Part shown: piece after piece, positions 17,688 to 30,147 of the stretch
Position numbering within the stretch: position 1 is the stretch's first letter
How the letters are laid out: each line of letters opens with the position of its first letter
NCBI GenBank assembly: GCA_947442105.1
Contig: CANEVH010000002.1
Coordinates: 1-64,000 of the forward strand
DNA: 64,000 bases
Direction of reading: 5' to 3'
Source: Comamonadaceae bacterium
GTDB lineage: Bacteria > Pseudomonadota > Gammaproteobacteria > Burkholderiales > Burkholderiaceae_C
Position numbers and translations under genes: made by a program
Notes under the pieces: generated by a model
Database searches by the model: none
Told to the model about the DNA's origin: nothing
The model's input: the letters and a program-made list of their open reading frames with translations, nothing else

Positions 17688-19052
17688 TCAAAGTTGGCGC
17701 CCCGGCCCGCGCGCCTGGGCCCGCGCAGCCAGCGCCACCAGCAGCAGCACCGGCAGGCCCAAGAGCGCGGTGGCAGTAAAGAAGTCGGTATAGCCAAACG
17801 CATCCACATACTTGCCCGAAAACCCGGCCACCAATTTGGGCAGCAGCAGCATCATGGAACTCAGCAGCGCGTACTGTGTGGCCGAATACTGCACATTGGT
17901 CAGGGACGACAGGTAGGCGATAAAGGCCGACGAGGCAATGCCCCCGGCCAGGTTGTCAACCGATACCACCCACACCAGCGCGCTCACGTCGTGCCCGCGC
18001 GTGCTCAGCCAGGCGAACAACAGGTTGCTGGCCGCACTGAGCACCGCGCCCAGCATCAGCACCCGCATCACGCCCAGGCGCAGCGACAGCACGCCGCCCA
18101 CCAGCGCGCCCAGCAGCGTCATCAGCACGCCAAACACCTTGGTGACCGCCGCGACTTCGTCCTTGCTAAAGCCCATGTCCACATAAAACGGGTTGGCCAT
18201 GATGCCCATCACCACGTCGCTAATGCGGTAGGTGGCAATCAATCCCAAAATCAGCGCCGCGTGCCAGCCGTAGCGGCCCAAAAAGTCGGCAAACGGCGCC
18301 ACCAGTGCACCGCGCAGCCACTCGCGCACATTGCGCGCGGGCGCCACGGGGGCGGGCACGGGCTCGCTTGAATACAGCACGGTCAGCACGCCGGGCAGCA
18401 TGCTCAGGGCCATCACCAGGTAGGCGGCTTGCCAAGGCCCGTGTTGGTAGAGCGCGGCTGTGCCGGCCACTGCCGCTGGGCCTTCGGCACGCGCGGCAAT
18501 CCACAGGGCACCGGCACCGGCCCAGATCATGGCCAGGCGGTAGCCGGTTTGGTAGGTGGCGGCCAGCGCGGCCTGGTGTTCGGTGTCGGCGGACTCGATA
18601 CGAAACGCGTCCAGCGCAATGTCTTGCGTGGCCGAGGCCACCGCCACCGCCACCGCGCACCACACCATGGGTGCCAGCGCCACCTGCGGGTCGGTGAGCG
18701 CCATGCACACCAGCGCAAACATGATCACCGCCTGCGACGCCAGCAGCCAACTGCGCCTGCGGCCCAGCGCGCGGGTCAGCAGCGGAATCGGCATGCGGTC
18801 CACCAGCGGCGACCAGACCCACTTGAATCCATAGGCCAAGCCCACCCAGCTCAAAAACCCAATCGTGGTGCGGTCAATGCCCGCCTCACGCAACCAAAAG
18901 CTCAGCGTGCCAAACACCAAGAGCAGCGGCAGCCCGGCGGAAAAGCCCAGCGACAGCATGCGCAGCGAGGCCGGTTCGCGGTAGACCTGAAGGGTTTGCA
19001 GCCAGGTGGGTTTGGCCGCCGGAGCGGGCGATGGAGGCGAGGATGCAGGCAT
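17688..19052 (-). CDS. ampG: AmpG-like MFS muropeptide transporter
   Basis: SLGFSAGLPLLLVFGTLSFWLREAGIDRTTIGFLSWVGLAYGFKWVWSPLVDRMPIPLLTRALGRRRSWLLASQ; SATQDIALDAFRIE. Confidence 0.88.
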   Translation of the reverse strand: MPASSPPSPAPAAKPTWLQTLQVYREPASLRMLSLGFSAGLPLLLVFGTLSFWLREAGIDRTTIGFLSWVGLAYGFKWVWSPLVDRMPIPLLTRALGRRRSWLLASQAVIMFALVCMALTDPQVALAPMVWCAVAVAVASATQDIALDAFRIESADTEHQAALAATYQTGYRLAMIWAGAGALWIAARAEGPAAVAGTAALYQHGPWQAAYLVMALSMLPGVLTVLYSSEPVPAPVAPARNVREWLRGALVAPFADFLGRYGWHAALILGLIATYRISDVVMGIMANPFYVDMGFSKDEVAAVTKVFGVLMTLLGALVGGVLSLRLGVMRVLMLGAVLSAASNLLFAWLSTRGHDVSALVWVVSVDNLAGGIASSAFIAYLSSLTNVQYSATQYALLSSMMLLLPKLVAGFSGKYVDAFGYTDFFTATALLGLPVLLLVALAARAQARGPGRQL

Positions 19053-19111
19053 CGGGGAATAATAGCCCTTGGTTTTGGTCATAAAAAGAAAGCAAGCAAA
19101 GGAACGCAAGC

Positions 19112-19993
19112 ATGGGGATATACAAACGAATGGGGGCCAAGCGCTGCCGCGTGCCCGTGATGGCCTTGATGTTGGCGGTGGCATTCAGCGCCCCTCTGTG
19201 GGCGCGCGAAGGCGTGGAGGTGGGTGAGCGATCGACCTTTGCCGACTTGGTCGGCGCCGAACAGGTGGAGCAACAAGCCAAGCTGCAGTACCAGCAAACC
19301 TTGAAAGACGCTGCCGACCACCGGGCGTTAGCCCCCGCTGACAACGCCCAGCTGCGCCGTCTGCGCGCCATCGCCCAAAAAATCATCCCTTTCACCTTGG
19401 AGTGGAACGAACGCGCACGCCAGTGGAAGTGGGAGGTCAACCTGGTGGGCTCCAACCAAATCAACGCGTTTTGCATGCCCGGCGGAAAAATTGTGTTCTA
19501 CACCGGCATCCTGAAAACCCTGGAGTTGACGGACGACGAGGTCGCCATGGTGATGGGCCACGAAATTGCCCATGCCTTGCGCGAACACGCGCGGGAGCGC
19601 ATGGGCAAGTCCACGGTTACCAGCCAGGCGGCACGTGTGGGCGGCGCCTTGTTGTCGGGTTGGCTGGGCGTTGACCCGCGCCTCACCGACACCGTGGCGC
19701 AGCAGGGCGCCAACCTGCTCACCCTGAAGTTTGGCCGCGAAGACGAGTCCGAGGCCGACCTGGTGGGCATGGAGCTGGCCGCGCGGGCCGGGTTCGATCC
19801 GCGCGCAGGTGTCAGCCTGTGGCAAAAAATGGCGGCCAACAGCAAAGGCGCGCCGCCGCAGTGGCTCTCCACCCACCCTTCCAACGACATGCGCATTGGC
19901 GAGATTGAGGCCAATTTGCCCAAAGTCATGCCCTTGTACGAGCGCGCTCGGCAAGCCAAGGCGGCTGAAGTTCCGGCAGACAAGGCGCCTTGA
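19112..19993 (+). CDS. M48 family metalloprotease
   Basis: Signal peptide; VMGHEIAHALREHARERMGKS (HExxH), ESEADLVGMELAARAGFDPRAGVSLWQKM. Confidence 0.9.
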   Translation: MGIYKRMGAKRCRVPVMALMLAVAFSAPLWAREGVEVGERSTFADLVGAEQVEQQAKLQYQQTLKDAADHRALAPADNAQLRRLRAIAQKIIPFTLEWNERARQWKWEVNLVGSNQINAFCMPGGKIVFYTGILKTLELTDDEVAMVMGHEIAHALREHARERMGKSTVTSQAARVGGALLSGWLGVDPRLTDTVAQQGANLLTLKFGREDESEADLVGMELAARAGFDPRAGVSLWQKMAANSKGAPPQWLSTHPSNDMRIGEIEANLPKVMPLYERARQAKAAEVPADKAP

Positions 19994-20064
19994 CTCAAGG
20001 CTTTAACGAAGTTGAATGGGGCTGTTTGATTCCCCTTGGCGCCTCGGTGGGGGTGGGGTTTGCC

Positions 20065-20231
20065 CACTCTCTCCCCCGGCCCCTCGCCCAGCGGGCGAGA
20101 GAGGGGAGCCAAAGTCCGAATTTGGTTTCTGCGCTTCGGCTGGGCTTCTACTGGCGTAGCACCTGTCGGTATGCCTCGGGTACTTTGGAACTGCGCCGTC
20201 GCCGCGACGGCTTCAGGGTTTGGGGGCTGCG
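20065..20231. repeat. Structured intergenic repeat, copy 1
   Basis: C/T-rich arm, CTCGCCC-AGC-GGGCGAG hairpin, then a 124-bp core (20108-20231) ending gccgtcgccgcgacggcttcagggtttgggggctgcg. Confidence 0.85.
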
Positions 20232-20245
20232 GTCTCTGCCCCGCC

Positions 20246-20412
20246 ACACCCCCCAACCCCCTCTCCTCCCCAGCGGGGAGGAGAGGGGGCCAAAGTCCGA
20301 ATTTGTTTTCTGCGCTTCGGCTAGGCGTCTACTGGCGTGGCACCTGTGGGTATGCCTGGGGCACTTTGGAACTGCGCCGTCGCCGCGACGGCTTCAGGGT
20401 TTGGGGGCTGCG
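20246..20412. repeat. Structured intergenic repeat, copy 2 (offset 181 bp)
   Basis: CCCCCTCTCCTCCCC-AGC-GGGGAGGAGAGGGGG perfect hairpin, then the core 20289-20412 with about 7 mismatches to copy 1 by eye. Confidence 0.85.
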
Positions 20413-20443
20413 CACTTCCGAAAGCTAGCGCGCCCTGCCGGGC

Positions 20444-22912
20444 TTAGAACTGCACTGGCTTGGTTTTCCAGATCTCGCTGGCGTATTGGGCAATCGTGCG
20501 GTCGGCGGAGAAAGGGCCCATGGCTGCGATGTTGTGCAGGGTTTTGAGGGTCCAGGCGTCGGGGTTGCGGTAGGCGGTGTCGGCGGCTTCTTGGGCGGCT
20601 GTGTAGGACGCGAAGTCGGCCAGCAGCAGGTAGTGGTCGCCCCAATTTACCAGCGCGTCGTAAATGTTTTGGTAGCGCTGCGGATGCGCGGGGTTGAAAT
20701 CTCCGTCGCGTATGGCCTGTAGCACTTTTTCTAGCTCCGGGCAGGTTTCTAGCGCTTGGCGTGGCTGGTAGCCCGCAGCGCGGGTGGCGATGACTTCGGG
20801 GGTGGTGAGGCCAAAGATGAAGATGTTGTCTTCGCCCACGCCGTCCAAAATTTCGACATTGGCGCCGTCCAGCGTGCCTATGGTCAGGGCGCCGTTGAGT
20901 GCGAGTTTCATATTGCCGGTGCCTGAGGCCTCGGTGCCCGCTGTGGAGATTTGTTCGGACAAGTCGGCCGCTGGGATGATGCGCTCGGCCAGGCTGACGC
21001 TGTAGTTGGGGATGAACACGACCTTGAGCTTGTCGCCCACGCGCGGGTCGTGGTTGACGGTGTGGGCCACGTCGTTGATCAGCTGGATGATGAGCTTGGC
21101 CATGTGGTAGGCCGAGGCCGCTTTACCGGCAAACACCACCACGCGCGGCACCACGTCGGCCTCGGGCTCGCGCAGGATGCGTTGGTAGCGGGCAATCACA
21201 TGCAGCACATTGAGCAACTGGCGCTTGTATTCGTGGATGCGTTTGACTTGCACGTCAAACATGGCGTTCACCGGCAACTGCAAGCCCATGTGCGCTTGCA
21301 CCCAGTCTGCCAGGCGCTGCTTGTTGGCCCGTTTGGCGTCTTGCAGGGCCTTGATCACCTTGGCGTTGCCAGCAAGGGCCTCCAGACCGCTGATCTGGGT
21401 CAGGTCGCGCCGCCAGCCGGTGCCTATGTATTTGTCCAGCACGGTGGCCAGCGCCGGGTTGGCCTGGGCCAGCCAGCGCCGTGGCGTGATGCCGTTGGTT
21501 TTGTTGTTAAAGCGCTGCGGCCAGATGCGCGCAAATTCGGCAAATATCGATTGCTGCATCAGCTCGGAGTGCAGGGCCGATACGCCGTTGATGGAATGGC
21601 TGGCCACCACCGCCAGATAGGCCATGCGCACCCGGCGCTCGCCTTGTTCATCGACCAGCGAAACCTTGCGTATCACATCAGCGCTTGCACCCAGTGCGTT
21701 GAGCTCGTCCAGAAAGTGGTTGTTGATGTCGAAAATGATTTGCAAATGGCGCGGCAGGATGCGGCCCATCATTTCTACTGGCCAGGTCTCCAGCGCCTCG
21801 TGCATCAGGGTGTGGTTGGTGTACGAGAAAACACGCTGGCACAGCGCCCAGGCCTGGTCCCAGGGCAGCGCATGCTCATCGAGCAGCAAACGCATCAGTT
21901 CAGGAATGGCCAATATGGGGTGCGTGTCGTTCAGGTGAATGCTCACCTTGTCGGGCAACAGGCTGAAATCGGCGTGGGTTTGGCAGTAGCGGCGCAACAG
22001 GTCTTGCACGCTGGCACTCACAAAGAAATACTCCTGGTGCAGCCGCAGCTCGCGCCCGGCGGGCGTGGAGTCGTCGGGGTAGAGCACGCGGCTCACGTTT
22101 TCTGAGTGGTTTTTGCTCTCTACCGCAGCGAAATAGTTACCACGGTTGAACGCGCCCATGTCGATTTCATGCGTGGCCTTGGCCGACCACAGGCGCAAGG
22201 TGTTGGTGGCCTGGGTGTCGTAGCCAGGAACAATGGTGTCGTAGGCCATGGCCTGCACCTCGTGCGCGCTAACCCAATGGCTTGCGCCCTCACGCTGCTC
22301 CACATGGCCGCCAAACTGCACCCGGTACAGCACTTCGGGCCGTGGAAATTCCCAGGGGTTGCCCTGCGCCAGCCAGTAGTCCGGCACCTCTACCTGGCGC
22401 CCGTCCACAATGGTTTGGCGGAACATGCCGTAGTCGTAGCGGATGCCGTAGCCATAGCCCGGAAGGCCGAGCGTTGCCATAGCGTCCAAAAAACAGGCCG
22501 CCAGCCGCCCGAGCCCGCCATTGCCCAAGGCAGCATCGGGTTCGAGTTCGCTGATGGCGGTCATGTCCACGCCAAAATCGAGCAGCGCTTGCTCCACCCG
22601 CGCGCGCAAACCCAGCGCCAGCAGTGCATTACCAAAGGTGCGGCCCACCAAAAACTCCATGGACAGGTAGTACACCCGCTTGGAATCTTGCGCGTACTGG
22701 GCCCGGGTGGTTTTCATCCAGCGCTCCACCAGCTGGTCACGCACCGCATAAGCCGCCGCATTCAGCCAGTCCTGCGGGCTGGCAGATTGGGGGTCTTTGC
22801 CTACGCTGAACATCAGCTTGTTGGCAATCGCGCTCTTGAGCGACTCCAGGTCGCGCTTGGGGCTGTCAAAGGGAAATGCGCTCAGGGGTGCGCTTACATC
22901 AAGAGAGTTCAT
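20444..22912 (-). CDS. glgP: Glycogen/maltodextrin phosphorylase
   Basis: [92 protein letters not shown] (PLP site). Confidence 0.95.
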   Translation of the reverse strand: MNSLDVSAPLSAFPFDSPKRDLESLKSAIANKLMFSVGKDPQSASPQDWLNAAAYAVRDQLVERWMKTTRAQYAQDSKRVYYLSMEFLVGRTFGNALLALGLRARVEQALLDFGVDMTAISELEPDAALGNGGLGRLAACFLDAMATLGLPGYGYGIRYDYGMFRQTIVDGRQVEVPDYWLAQGNPWEFPRPEVLYRVQFGGHVEQREGASHWVSAHEVQAMAYDTIVPGYDTQATNTLRLWSAKATHEIDMGAFNRGNYFAAVESKNHSENVSRVLYPDDSTPAGRELRLHQEYFFVSASVQDLLRRYCQTHADFSLLPDKVSIHLNDTHPILAIPELMRLLLDEHALPWDQAWALCQRVFSYTNHTLMHEALETWPVEMMGRILPRHLQIIFDINNHFLDELNALGASADVIRKVSLVDEQGERRVRMAYLAVVASHSINGVSALHSELMQQSIFAEFARIWPQRFNNKTNGITPRRWLAQANPALATVLDKYIGTGWRRDLTQISGLEALAGNAKVIKALQDAKRANKQRLADWVQAHMGLQLPVNAMFDVQVKRIHEYKRQLLNVLHVIARYQRILREPEADVVPRVVVFAGKAASAYHMAKLIIQLINDVAHTVNHDPRVGDKLKVVFIPNYSVSLAERIIPAADLSEQISTAGTEASGTGNMKLALNGALTIGTLDGANVEILDGVGEDNIFIFGLTTPEVIATRAAGYQPRQALETCPELEKVLQAIRDGDFNPAHPQRYQNIYDALVNWGDHYLLLADFASYTAAQEAADTAYRNPDAWTLKTLHNIAAMGPFSADRTIAQYASEIWKTKPVQF

Positions 22913-22931
22913 GGTCGTAGGGCCGGAGCCA

Positions 22932-24398
22932 TCAGGGTGAGGAAACGAGAGATGCATACAGATCGCGGTATTGCCTTGCGGAATGTTCCCAGCCGAACGC
23001 AATTCGCATGCCGTTTTGCCGGACGCGGTTCCAGTCGGCGCGCCGGCGGTAAAGCGCAAAGGCCATTCGCAGCGCGCGCTGGTAGGGTGCAGAGTCAAAA
23101 TTGTCAAATACAAAACCTGTGGCGCTTTGGTTGTCTAGCGTCTCTAAGTCGGTGTCAACCACAGTATCGGCCAGACCGCCCACCCGGCGCACCAGGGGCA
23201 GGCTGCCGTATTTCAAGCCATAGAGCTGGGTCAGGCCGCAGGGCTCAAAGCGCGAGGGCACCAGTGTGATGTCGCCGCCGCCAAAAATACGGTGCGCCAG
23301 CGCCTCGTCATAGTCCAGCCGTACCGCCATGCGCCCGGGGTGCGCCTGTGCCTGCGCGGCAAGTGCCTGCTCCAGGGCCGCGTCTCCGCTGCCCAGCACC
23401 AGCAGCTGCCCGCCGCCCTGCACCAGTTCCTTAATGCCGCCCAGCACCAAGGGCAGGCCTTTTTGCTCTGTCAACCGACCCACCAAGGTAAACAAGGGCG
23501 CATCTGGCAACGCTTCCAGGCCGGTTTCGGCTTGCAAGGCGGCTTTGTTGAGCGCCTTGCCGGCCAGTCGGCGGGCATCGAAGGTATGGGGCAGCAGCGG
23601 GTCGTGTGCCGGGTCCCATACGCTGACGTCCACGCCGTTCAAGATGCCGCTGAGTTGCGCCGCGCGTCGGCGCAGCAGGCCATCCAGGCCGAAACCTTGC
23701 TCGGGCGTCTGAATCTCGCGTGCATACGTGGGGCTGACCGTGCTGATGTGGTCGGCGTAGACCAGAGCCGCTTTCATGAAGGACACCTGGCCATAAAACT
23801 CCAGGCCGTCCACGCCAAAGGCCGCCGCTGGCAAGCCCAGCTCGGCAAAACAGGCTGCGTCAAAACAGCCCTGGTAGGCCAGGTTGTGGATGGTGAACAG
23901 CGTGGAAACCCGGCGCGGGCTTTGCCAAAACGCGATGCACGCCGGCGCCAGCCCGGCGTGCCAGTCGTGGCAATGCACCAAGTCGGGTCCCCAAGCGGCA
24001 GCCAGGCCATAGGCCAGATGCGCTGCGCCCCAGCCCAGTGCCGCAAACCGGCGGTGGTTGTCGGCATAGGGCTGGTGCCGGCTGTCGTGGTAGGGGTTGC
24101 CCGGCCGGTCGTACAAGCCGGGTGCCATCAGCACATAGGTGTTGAGTGCCTGGCCTGCCGCGCCAATGCCCGGCAAATCGCCCAGCACCACCTCAATGGC
24201 CTCGCCCCAGGGCGTGGTGAAGGCGCCGACTTTTTGCGCATGGCGCAGGCTGGCGCACACCGCAGGGAAGCCGGGCAACAGGGCGCGCACCTCGCAGCCC
24301 TGCGCGCCCAAGGCCGCAGGCAGCGCCCCGGCCACATCGGCCAGACCGCCGGTCTTCAATACGGGGAACAGTTCAGAGCTGACTTGAAGAATGCGCAT
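22932..24398 (-). CDS. glgA: Glycogen synthase (ADP-glucose)
   Basis: [81 protein letters not shown]. Confidence 0.95.
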   Translation of the reverse strand: MRILQVSSELFPVLKTGGLADVAGALPAALGAQGCEVRALLPGFPAVCASLRHAQKVGAFTTPWGEAIEVVLGDLPGIGAAGQALNTYVLMAPGLYDRPGNPYHDSRHQPYADNHRRFAALGWGAAHLAYGLAAAWGPDLVHCHDWHAGLAPACIAFWQSPRRVSTLFTIHNLAYQGCFDAACFAELGLPAAAFGVDGLEFYGQVSFMKAALVYADHISTVSPTYAREIQTPEQGFGLDGLLRRRAAQLSGILNGVDVSVWDPAHDPLLPHTFDARRLAGKALNKAALQAETGLEALPDAPLFTLVGRLTEQKGLPLVLGGIKELVQGGGQLLVLGSGDAALEQALAAQAQAHPGRMAVRLDYDEALAHRIFGGGDITLVPSRFEPCGLTQLYGLKYGSLPLVRRVGGLADTVVDTDLETLDNQSATGFVFDNFDSAPYQRALRMAFALYRRRADWNRVRQNGMRIAFGWEHSARQYRDLYASLVSSP

Positions 24399-24439
24399 GC
24401 GTAAAAAATGGGGCTGGCGCGAAAAACGCGAAGGTGGAA

Positions 24440-24489
24440 GGTGGAAAAACTCTCACGGTGGGGGGCGCTTCGCGCCCTCATGAAAGTTA
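24440..24489. repeat. Palindromic element, copy 2 of 3
   Basis: ggtggaaaaactctcacggtggggggcgcttcgcgccctcatgaaagtta. The terminal tta is the glgC stop codon on the minus strand. Confidence 0.7.
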
Positions 24490-25776
24490 GGCGGCAATCA
24501 ATGCATCCAGCATGGGCTGGGTAATGAGCACCACGCCGTTCTCGGTGCGCTCAAAACGTGCGCGGTCCAGAGCCTCGTCGTGGCCCACGACCAAGCCGTC
24601 GGGCAGGGTGCAGCCCCGGTCCACCACCACTTTGCGCAGGCGGCAGCCCCGGCCCACGGTCACTTCGGGCAAAAACACGGCCTGGTCTATCTCGCAAAAC
24701 GAATGCACCCGCACACCCGAAAAAAGCACCGAGTTGCTGACCACCGAGCCCGAGACAATGCAGCCGCCCGAGACCATGGTGTTGATCGCCTGCCCGTGCA
24801 TGCCTTGCGCGTCTTGCACAAACTTGGCGGGGGGAAGCTGGCGCTGGTTGGTCCAGATGGGCCAGTTGGTGTCGTAAATGTCCAGGGCCGGGGTCACCGA
24901 TGCCAGGTCCAGGTTGGCCTCCCAAAACGCGTCTATGGTGCCCACGTCGCGCCAGTAGGGCGCAGCCTCTTGGCTTGACGATACGCAGGACATGGAAAAG
25001 GGGTGTGCAATGGCGCGCCCTTCTTGCACCACGCGCGGAATCACGTCCTTGCCAAAGTCGTGGCTGGAGCTGGGGTCGGCCAGGTCCTCTTGCAGCACGC
25101 GGTACAGGTACTGGGAATTGAAGATGTAAATCCCCATGCTCGCCAGCGCCACCTCCGGGTTGCCCGGCATGGATTGGGGTTGCGCGGGTTTTTCGGCAAA
25201 GTCGACGATGGTGCGCGCCGCGTCCACCGCCATTACCCCGAAGGCGCGGCCGTCTTGCAGCGGCACTTCAATACAGCCCACGGTGCAATCCATGCCGCTG
25301 TCGACATGGTCTTTGAGCATCAGCGAGTAGTCCATTTTGTACACATGGTCCCCCGCCAGGATGACCACGTATTCGGGCTTGCTGCTTTGGATGATGTCCA
25401 GGTTTTGGTAGATGGCGTCGGCGGTGCCACGGTACCAGTGCTCGTCATTGAGCCGCTGCTGGGCGGGTAGCAGGTCGACCATTTCATTGAGTTCGGCGCG
25501 CAAAAAACTCCAGCCACGCTGCAAATGGCGCAGCAGCGAGTGCGATTTGTACTGGGTAATCACACCAATGCGCCGGATGCCGGAGTTGACGCAGTTGGAG
25601 AGCGCAAAGTCGACGATGCGGAACTTGCCGCCGAAATACACCGCCGGTTTGGCGCGCCGGTCGGTGAGCTGCATGAGGCGCGAACCGCGCCCTCCGGCCA
25701 GCACCAGGGCAATGGTGCGGCGCACCAGCATGTGCGGCTGTGTCGAGGCTTTGTAGGTGGAATCTGCGCTGTTCAT
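24487..25776 (-). CDS. glgC: Glucose-1-phosphate adenylyltransferase
   Basis: [68 protein letters not shown]. Confidence 0.95.
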   Translation of the reverse strand: MNSADSTYKASTQPHMLVRRTIALVLAGGRGSRLMQLTDRRAKPAVYFGGKFRIVDFALSNCVNSGIRRIGVITQYKSHSLLRHLQRGWSFLRAELNEMVDLLPAQQRLNDEHWYRGTADAIYQNLDIIQSSKPEYVVILAGDHVYKMDYSLMLKDHVDSGMDCTVGCIEVPLQDGRAFGVMAVDAARTIVDFAEKPAQPQSMPGNPEVALASMGIYIFNSQYLYRVLQEDLADPSSSHDFGKDVIPRVVQEGRAIAHPFSMSCVSSSQEAAPYWRDVGTIDAFWEANLDLASVTPALDIYDTNWPIWTNQRQLPPAKFVQDAQGMHGQAINTMVSGGCIVSGSVVSNSVLFSGVRVHSFCEIDQAVFLPEVTVGRGCRLRKVVVDRGCTLPDGLVVGHDEALDRARFERTENGVVLITQPMLDALIAA

Positions 25777-27917
25777 AGTGTCTCCTCCTGGTCTGTTGTG
25801 TGTGGGGTTTCGGTCGGTGCCGCGCTGGCAATCCACAGGCTGCCCTGCGGCAGGGTTTGTACGCCCTGCGCACGGGCTAGGGGTCGATTAAGGCAGTCGC
25901 CGCCTTGGGTGTCAATATGGAGAAACCAGTCCCCCGGCGGCAGCACAAAGCGCACCGCGTGGTCTGCGCCGTTGAACAAAAGCAGGCAGCTCGCGCTCAC
26001 CGGGTCGTCGTTGTCTGCGCCATTCGGGCGCAGTGCGTGGCTGAGCTGCAAGGCCAGCGCCTGGCGCGCCGGGTCGTTCCAGTCGTGGGTGCTGGGGCTT
26101 GTGCCCTCGGGCAAAGTCCAGCGCGCTGCTACGCCGTGCTCCGCATCGGCGCCCTGCCACCAGTGTGTGCTGCGCAGCACGGCGCGCGCGCGGCGCAGCG
26201 CCTGCAAGGCCCCGATAAAAGCGGCATAGCGCGTGTCGGCCCGGCCCCAATCGAGCCAGCTGATGGCGTTGTCTTGGCAATAGGCGTTGTTATTGCCGCC
26301 TTGGCTGTGGCCTATGCTGTCGCCCGCCTGCACCATGGGCGTGCCCAGCGACAGCAGGGTGACGGCCAGCAGCACGCGCTGCCACTCCTGTCGCCGCGCC
26401 AGCACGTCCGGGCGGTCGGTGTCGCCCTCAATCCCGCAGTTCACGCTCAGGTTGTGGCCGTGGCCGTCGCGGTTGTTTTCTCCGTTGGCCAGGTTGTGCC
26501 TGTGGCTGTAGCGCAGCACATCGGCCAGGGTAAAGCCGTCGTGCGCGGCCACGAAGTTCACGCTGCTGTGCGCCGCCCGGCCGCGGGCATCAAACACGTC
26601 GGTCGAGCCCGCCAGGCGTGTGGCCCATTCGCCCAGCACCGGCGTGTGGTGCAGCCAAAAGCCGCGCTGCGCGTCGCGAAAACGGTCGTTCCACTCCAGC
26701 CAGCCGCTAGGGAATTTGCCCAGCTGGTAGCCGCCGTGGCCTATGTCCCAGGGCTCGGCCACCAGCGTGCAGCTTGATAGCAGCAGGTCCTGGGCCATGG
26801 CGTGCAACAAGGGCGCGCGCGGCGAAAAATCGTGGCCCTGCGCCGCCGCGCCGCGCCCCAGCACGGGCGCCAGGTCAAAGCGAAAACCGTCGATGCCAAA
26901 GTCCAGCACCCAGCTGCGCAGGCTTTGCAAGACCATGCGCATGACCAGCGGATGGTCCAGGCGCAGGCAGTTGCCGCAACCGGTCCAGTTCAGGTAATGC
27001 GCGGGCGTTTGCGGGTCCAGGTGGTAGTAGGTGGCGTTGTCTATGCCGCGCAGGCTCAAGGTGGGGCCGTGTTCGTCGGTCTCGGCGCTGTGGTTGTAGA
27101 CCACGTCCAGCCACACCTCCAGGCCTGCCGCGTGCAAGGCGCTGACCATGGCGCGCAACTCGCTGCGCGGGCTGCTGCCGGCCTGTCCGCTCCAGTACCG
27201 CGCAGTCGGTGCACTCCAGGCAATCGGGCTGTAGCCCCAGTAATTGCGCAGCCCCAATTGCAGCAGGCGCAGCTCGTCGGCGCAGCAGGCCAGCGGCATC
27301 AGGCTCACCGTGGTCACACCCATGGTTTTCAAATGGGCAATCGCCGCCGGGTGCGCCAGCCCTGCATAAGTGCCACGCAGCGCGGGCGGCACATCCGGGT
27401 GCAGCGCGGTAAAGCCTTTGACATGCAATTCGCACACCAGGCGCTGCGCCGGATCCACCTGCGGGCCGCGCGCTGCGGGGAGTAGGGGCGCAACCACCAC
27501 GGCCTTTAAAGCGTCTTGCGCGTTGTCGCGCGTGTCTTGCAGCTGCGGCGCGCCTGTCAGGTGGCCCATGTGAATGTCTTGCCCCGCGTATTCGCCCAGC
27601 ACCGCAGCGGCGCAGGGGTCGAGCAAGAGCTTGTGCGGGTTAAAGCGCTGGCCCTGGGCCGGGTTCCAAGGGCCGTGCACGCGCCATCCGTACACCAGAC
27701 CCGCGCCCGCGCCCGCGCCCGGCAGCAAGGCCTGCCAGACACCGCCTATTGCCGCAGGCATGGCCAGGCGTTGTAGCTCGTGCTGGCCGCTTGCGTCAAA
27801 AAGGCACAGTTCCACCGCGTGCGCGTGGGGTGCGGCCAGGGCGAACTCCACGCCCTCGGCCACCACGCTGGCGCCCAGCAAAGAGGCGCTTATCAGGGGC
27901 CGCAGCGCCGCTTGCAT
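25773..27917 (-). CDS. glgX: Glycogen debranching enzyme
   Basis: GH13 motifs [43 protein letters not shown]; stop overlaps the glgC start (ATGA). Confidence 0.92.
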   Translation of the reverse strand: MQAALRPLISASLLGASVVAEGVEFALAAPHAHAVELCLFDASGQHELQRLAMPAAIGGVWQALLPGAGAGAGLVYGWRVHGPWNPAQGQRFNPHKLLLDPCAAAVLGEYAGQDIHMGHLTGAPQLQDTRDNAQDALKAVVVAPLLPAARGPQVDPAQRLVCELHVKGFTALHPDVPPALRGTYAGLAHPAAIAHLKTMGVTTVSLMPLACCADELRLLQLGLRNYWGYSPIAWSAPTARYWSGQAGSSPRSELRAMVSALHAAGLEVWLDVVYNHSAETDEHGPTLSLRGIDNATYYHLDPQTPAHYLNWTGCGNCLRLDHPLVMRMVLQSLRSWVLDFGIDGFRFDLAPVLGRGAAAQGHDFSPRAPLLHAMAQDLLLSSCTLVAEPWDIGHGGYQLGKFPSGWLEWNDRFRDAQRGFWLHHTPVLGEWATRLAGSTDVFDARGRAAHSSVNFVAAHDGFTLADVLRYSHRHNLANGENNRDGHGHNLSVNCGIEGDTDRPDVLARRQEWQRVLLAVTLLSLGTPMVQAGDSIGHSQGGNNNAYCQDNAISWLDWGRADTRYAAFIGALQALRRARAVLRSTHWWQGADAEHGVAARWTLPEGTSPSTHDWNDPARQALALQLSHALRPNGADNDDPVSASCLLLFNGADHAVRFVLPPGDWFLHIDTQGGDCLNRPLARAQGVQTLPQGSLWIASAAPTETPHTTDQEETL

Positions 27918-27930
27918 CGTGCCCAACTGG

Positions 27931-30120
27931 CTATTGCGGTGCCAAAACCAGGCACGACAAGGGCGGCAAATGCAGCAGCAGCGACTGCGCGTGCCCGTGG
28001 GCCGCCTGCGCTTGCGTCTCCAGCGCGCCATTGCCAATACCGCTGCCGCCGTACACCGCGTCGTCGGTGTTGATCAGCGTGCGCCAGTGCCCGGCGATTG
28101 GCACGCCCAGGCGGTAGCCCGCGCGTGGCAGCGGTGTGAAGTTGCACACCACCACTGCGCTTTCGCCGGTGCGGGACCAGCGCGCAAAGGCCAGCACCGA
28201 TTGCGCGTGGTCTTCGTGCGAAATCCAGCCAAAGCCGCCGGGCTGCACATCTTGCTCGTGCAGGGCCGGGAAGGCGCGGTACACGCGGTTGAGGTCCCGC
28301 ACCAAGCGCTGCACACCGGCGTGGGCGGGCAGCTCTTGCAAGTGCCAGGGCAGGCTGTCGCCATCGGCCCATTCGGTGGGCTGCGCCAGCTCGCCCCCCA
28401 TAAAGAGCAGCTTTTTGCCGGGATAGGCCCACATCAAACCGTAGAGCGTGCGCAAGTTGGCCCGCTGCTGCCAGGGGTCGCCAGGCATTTTGCCCAGCAG
28501 CGAGCGCTTGCCGTGCACCACTTCGTCGTGCGACAAAGGCAGCACAAAGTTCTCGCTAAAGGCGTACATCAGCCCAAAGGTCAGCAGCTTTTGGTGGTAG
28601 CGGCGGTACACCGGGTCGAGCTGCATATAGTCCAGCGCGTCGTGCATCCAGCCCATATTCCACTTGAAGTGAAAGCCCAGGCCGCCGCTGGCCAGGTCGG
28701 CGCCCGGTGGGCGGCTCACACCGGGGAAGGCGGTGGACTCTTCGGCAACCATCAGCGTTCCGGGGCGCTCCACGCCAACCAGGTGGTTGAGCTGGCGCAG
28801 GAATGCAATTGCCTCCAGGTTTTCGCGCCCGCCCAGGCGGTTGGGTATCCACTGCCCGTGCGCGCGGCTGTAGTCGCGGTACAGCATGGACGCCACCGCA
28901 TCCACCCGCAGGCCGTCAATGCCAAAGCGCTCCAGCCAGTAAAAGGCGTTGCCGATCAAAAAGTTGCGCACCTCGGTGCGGCCAAAGTTGTAAATCAGCG
29001 TGTTCCAGTCTTGGTGAAAGCCTTCTTTGGGGTCGGCGTATTCGTACAAATGGGTTCCGTCAAACCTGGCCAGCCCGTGCGCGTCGCTAGGAAAGTGCGC
29101 GGGCACCCAGTCCAGCAACACGCCCAGCCCGGCCGCGTGGGCCGCGTCCACAAAGTACTGAAAGTCTTCCGGGCTGCCAAAGCGCGCCGTGGGCGAAAAC
29201 ATGCCCAGCGGCTGGTAGCCCCAGGACGCGTCCAGCGGGTGTTCGCTCACCGGCAGCAGCTCCAGGTGGGTGAAGCCCATGTCACGGGCATAGGGCACCA
29301 GCGTGTCGGCCAGCTCGCGGTAGTTGAGCCAGCGCCAGCCATCGGCCTTGCGCCAAGAGCCCAGGTGCACCTCGTAAATGGACAGCGGCGCGTCCAGCGC
29401 GTTGGCGGCAGCGCGCTCTGGCAGCATGGCGCGCCGGGGCGGCAGCCCGCAGACCACGCTGGCGGTGTTCGGTCGCAGTTGCGATTGAAAGGCGTAGGGG
29501 TCGGCCTTGAGGTGGACCTCGTCGGTCGCGCCCAAAATCTCAAACTGGTACAGCGCACCGCGCGCCACATCCGGCAGAAAAATCTCCCACACGCCGCAGC
29601 CGTGGCGCAACCGCATGGGGTGGCGCCGCCCGTCCCACTGGTTAAAGCTGCCGACCACCGACACGCGTTTGGCATTGGGCGCCCAGACGGCAAAGCGCGT
29701 GCCCTCCACGCCCCGGTGCACCTCGGGGTGCGCGCCTAAGCATTCGTAGGGCCTTTGGTGCGAGCCCTCGGCCAGCAGCCAGGCATCGGCGTCCGACAGC
29801 AGCGCACTGAATGCATAAGGGTCGTCCAGCACCGCGCTGCTGGCGGTGCTGCCTTCGCCTTGGTCCCACTGCACCCGCAGCTGGTAGTCAAAAGGCACGC
29901 TGCGCGCTGCCAGCATGCCGCCAAACACGGCGCTATCCGAGAGCCGTTGCAAGCTGCCAACAAGCCGCTGGGTGTGGCGTTCCACCACGTCCACTGCGCT
30001 GGCGTGGGGTAGCAAGGCATTCACCCAAAGGCGCCCAGCGTGCAAGTGCATGCCCAGCACGCCAAAAGGGTCGGCGTGGCGTGCCGCCATCAAAGCAGAA
30101 ACATCGTGGGTGCTGAGCAT
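27931..30120 (-). CDS. glgB: 1,4-alpha-glucan branching enzyme
   Basis: [116 protein letters not shown]. Confidence 0.96.
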   Translation of the reverse strand: MLSTHDVSALMAARHADPFGVLGMHLHAGRLWVNALLPHASAVDVVERHTQRLVGSLQRLSDSAVFGGMLAARSVPFDYQLRVQWDQGEGSTASSAVLDDPYAFSALLSDADAWLLAEGSHQRPYECLGAHPEVHRGVEGTRFAVWAPNAKRVSVVGSFNQWDGRRHPMRLRHGCGVWEIFLPDVARGALYQFEILGATDEVHLKADPYAFQSQLRPNTASVVCGLPPRRAMLPERAAANALDAPLSIYEVHLGSWRKADGWRWLNYRELADTLVPYARDMGFTHLELLPVSEHPLDASWGYQPLGMFSPTARFGSPEDFQYFVDAAHAAGLGVLLDWVPAHFPSDAHGLARFDGTHLYEYADPKEGFHQDWNTLIYNFGRTEVRNFLIGNAFYWLERFGIDGLRVDAVASMLYRDYSRAHGQWIPNRLGGRENLEAIAFLRQLNHLVGVERPGTLMVAEESTAFPGVSRPPGADLASGGLGFHFKWNMGWMHDALDYMQLDPVYRRYHQKLLTFGLMYAFSENFVLPLSHDEVVHGKRSLLGKMPGDPWQQRANLRTLYGLMWAYPGKKLLFMGGELAQPTEWADGDSLPWHLQELPAHAGVQRLVRDLNRVYRAFPALHEQDVQPGGFGWISHEDHAQSVLAFARWSRTGESAVVVCNFTPLPRAGYRLGVPIAGHWRTLINTDDAVYGGSGIGNGALETQAQAAHGHAQSLLLHLPPLSCLVLAPQ

Positions 30121-30147
30121 AGGAGGTCGCCTCGCGTAAGGTGGGAA

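Noticed and set aside
27695-27722. Hexamer run gcgccc in glgX as a phase-variable tract
   Set aside because: It keeps frame (GAGAGAG linker). Any six-base slippage would be in frame, so no on/off switch is expected.
27574-29739. 721-aa plus-strand ORF opposite glgX/glgB
   Set aside because: Shadow ORF. The minus strand has diagnostic GH13 motifs, and the plus translation is Gln/Val/His-rich without a domain.
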